From the NCBI GenBank assembly GCA_964640795.1, contig CAZXIN010000028.1, positions 1 through 64,000 on the forward strand: a stretch of 64,000 bases of DNA, written 5' to 3'. The notes below the pieces were generated by a model. It saw nothing but the letters and a program-made list of their open reading frames with translations, was not told where the DNA came from and ran no database searches. The stretch is from M269 sp964640795 (GTDB lineage Bacteria; Pseudomonadota; Gammaproteobacteria; Enterobacterales; Alteromonadaceae). A program made the position numbers and the translations under genes. Position 1 is the first letter of the stretch. The number at the start of each line of letters is the position of its first letter. Below are positions 62,375-64,000 of this stretch, piece after piece.

Positions 62375-63751
62375 TTACTGACCACCGTTAGATGAATTTG
62401 AATTGACTAATGTAACCATGATCTCCCAATCACGTTTGACTTGTTCAGCGTACTTAATGCTATTGCTAACTAATTCTTCCAGATAATTCGGCAGTTGAGA
62501 AGCAACAACTTTTTCAAAGCGTGTTGAGCGCCTGTCAGCTCGACTGTGAGCTAATGCTAGAGCTTCACCACAAACGGCTGCATATTGAACAAGGCCGATA
62601 GCATTTTTTGACTGTCTAAAGCCAATGTCTTCGGGTTTTATGCCAACTTTAGCGTGATGCCTTGAACGAACGAGAAAGTGTTGATTATCCCATTCAACGT
62701 CATCAAGTATCAAGTCGGGACGCCTTTGCATGCGCCTTTTGCATACCACGGTCAGGTGGGCAGGGGTGAGGCGGTTAATCGGACTATTGTTTTTAAAGTA
62801 ACTTAATGGCGCAGCCTCTCTTTGCTTTTTAACCTCGACGACATGGCACAATGCAAGTTCATCAGGGTCTGATGCATTGACGTTTTTAGGGCCAACTAAT
62901 AAGTAGTAACGCTTCATATTAACTGAGCCTGTCCCAGAGCCAATGCGCTGGACTATGTCGAGAATATGATCGTCAACATAAGGGCTTAACTGTTGTTCTA
63001 CTTCAGCATAGAAATCGTCGGATAAACGTACGAATTTTTTGGGAAGCGTTTTAAAAGCAGGTTTTTCATCAATGTTATCGATTGCTTTCGCTAGAGCACT
63101 TTTGGTTGAGAAGTGTTTACCACCAACGGCTCTTTTCTTGGCTTTTTTCCAAAAAGGATATAGTACAGAGTCTTTAGCGAACCTTTTGATGACATGATGG
63201 TGTTTTAGTTGATCTCGATGTAGGTCTTCACAGGTATCAACATAGCTGTATAAGAATTGTCTAATTGCTGCTTTGGTTTCCGACTCGCTTGCTGCCGTTA
63301 AAGGGCTTTCTATTGTTTCTTCAGACGTGTATTTACCAACCTCGATACCACGACAATACTCTGCTGAGAGCGACAAGCTGGTACAGAACCTAACTAAATC
63401 CCACAAGCAACTACCTACACAGGCGTCGTCAAAGTCATTGGGGCCGAATATGACGGTCTCGTCATGGGAACCTTCTTCGGTAAAAAAGCCAAAATTGGAG
63501 ACATGGCAGTCTCCCATCACCATGACATGGGGTAATAGGCTAGAAAGTTGTTTCGGTAACTTTAAAACACCTTCGGCGATATCATGATAAAAAATCTGAG
63601 CCGACCCTCGGAAAAAACGAAAGGGATTGCTCGCCATGGTTTTATGCTTTCGACAAGGTGTCTTGCTATCAGGTTTTATTAGATCAACCCGTTCCAGAAG
63701 GGTTGATATAACAACGTCCCTGCTGAGAGTGTCTTCTTTTTTGTTAGGCAT
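62375..63751 (-). CDS. DUF2252 family protein (kinase-like fold)
   Basis: A 458-residue protein matching DUF2252 through SNPFRFFRGSAQIFYHD, MVMGDCHVSNFGFFT and FGPNDFDDACVGSCLWDLVR, motifs that look like the catalytic HxxN and metal-binding D of an aminoglycoside-phosphotransferase-like fold. No substrate is known. It is the first gene of an operon with the PhoD-like phosphoesterase, 2 bases apart, so a kinase-phosphatase pair acting on a common metabolite is a possible reading. Confidence 0.88.
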   Translation of the reverse strand: MPNKKEDTLSRDVVISTLLERVDLIKPDSKTPCRKHKTMASNPFRFFRGSAQIFYHDIAEGVLKLPKQLSSLLPHVMVMGDCHVSNFGFFTEEGSHDETVIFGPNDFDDACVGSCLWDLVRFCTSLSLSAEYCRGIEVGKYTSEETIESPLTAASESETKAAIRQFLYSYVDTCEDLHRDQLKHHHVIKRFAKDSVLYPFWKKAKKRAVGGKHFSTKSALAKAIDNIDEKPAFKTLPKKFVRLSDDFYAEVEQQLSPYVDDHILDIVQRIGSGTGSVNMKRYYLLVGPKNVNASDPDELALCHVVEVKKQREAAPLSYFKNNSPINRLTPAHLTVVCKRRMQRRPDLILDDVEWDNQHFLVRSRHHAKVGIKPEDIGFRQSKNAIGLVQYAAVCGEALALAHSRADRRSTRFEKVVASQLPNYLEELVSNSIKYAEQVKRDWEIMVTLVNSNSSNGGQ

Positions 63752-63885
63752 GATTATAGCTTTTTATGAAAACTGCACTAACTTAAACTGATCATCTTCA
63801 TTTTTAAAGCAAATCTTCTTTGTATAACTACTTACTTGAATAGTTTGGTTATAATACCAAAACTTGAAGATACAGAGATCACAGC

Positions 63886-64000
63886 ATGTCCAAATTTGGC
63901 TTTTCCTCATGGCCACTTAACACTAAAAACAGCTTTATGGCGCTAGGCTTATTATTGTTAGGTGCTTGCTCCCCTTCTGCTCAGAACACTACACAAATGG
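63886..64000 (+). CDS. N-terminus of a lipoprotein (partial, runs off the window)
   Basis: An ATG at 63886 opens a frame to the window end (38 codons). A hydrophobic stretch (MALGLLLLGACSPS) ends in the lipobox LGAC, so it is a lipoprotein. Residues before the helix (MSKFGFSSWPLNTKNS) are rather long for a signal peptide, so an internal Met at about residue 18 may be the start. Too little remains to name the family; an RND adaptor is one possibility. Confidence 0.6.
   Translation, partial: MSKFGFSSWPLNTKNSFMALGLLLLGACSPSAQNTTQM

Noticed and set aside
1..64000. CRISPR arrays, tRNA or rRNA genes and complete insertion sequences.
   Set aside because: None was found on reading; the only long repeats are within the RTX coding sequence.

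Overview
The window looks like chromosomal DNA of a moderately AT-rich, motile, aerobic marine gammaproteobacterium, probably of the Oceanospirillales kind. That reading rests on two methyl-accepting chemotaxis proteins, a BCCT osmolyte carrier, a glycerol-type ABC importer, a CadC-like regulator and RlmA. The genus cannot be decided from the sequence alone. I saw no rRNA, tRNA, CRISPR array or intact insertion sequence.

Layout. 1-2878: end of a glycerol-type ABC importer operon (permease tail, DUF2160-like membrane protein, binding protein), then a MAPEG protein and a DOPA-dioxygenase-like protein, closed by a terminator. 3090-14347: single genes, namely a retropepsin-like lipoprotein, a small HTH regulator coupled to what may be a collapsed membrane-protein gene, a chemoreceptor, a P-loop kinase, a LysR/DJ-1 divergent pair, GrpB, and a CadC-like TPR regulator divergent from a secreted amidohydrolase. 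14487-16423: an aldehyde/alcohol dehydrogenase and a formate/nitrite-type channel.

16549-28685 (minus strand) is the most notable part: nine tightly packed genes that look like one operon for a 4-aminobenzoate-derived small molecule. It encodes a PabA-PabB fusion, PabC, two acyl/aryl-CoA ligases, two hotdog thioesterases, a glutathione-transferase-like enzyme, a 1184-residue protein of the form degenerate condensation - adenylation - carrier - thioester reductase, and an AzoR-type flavin reductase. The inferred flow is chorismate to aminodeoxychorismate to 4-aminobenzoate, activation by a ligase and/or the adenylation domain, and reductive release as an aldehyde or alcohol. I do not recognise the product.

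29368-31231: a membrane protein and a membrane-anchored LuxR regulator. 31232-45490 is an accessory region: decayed genes (a NapC/TorC-type cytochrome tail and a lipoprotein with two in-frame stops), a 1988-residue RTX-type protein built from about six near-identical 209-228-residue units, an RHS/YD-repeat protein split into two adjacent genes that each carry a signal peptide, its presumed immunity gene, further toxin and transposase relics, and finally yjbQ cut off at about half length. The truncated yjbQ marks a recombination junction at about 45289.

45680-64000 returns to ordinary chromosome: BCCT transporter, MmyB-type regulator, dihaem cytochrome c with TPR-like tail, a two-component system, a GntR-ABC operon, two related STAS-like proteins around a chemoreceptor and rlmA, a GGCT/GNAT/VOC gene run, a PhoD-DUF2252 pair and the start of a lipoprotein gene. 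Several convergent gene pairs share clear inverted-repeat terminators.
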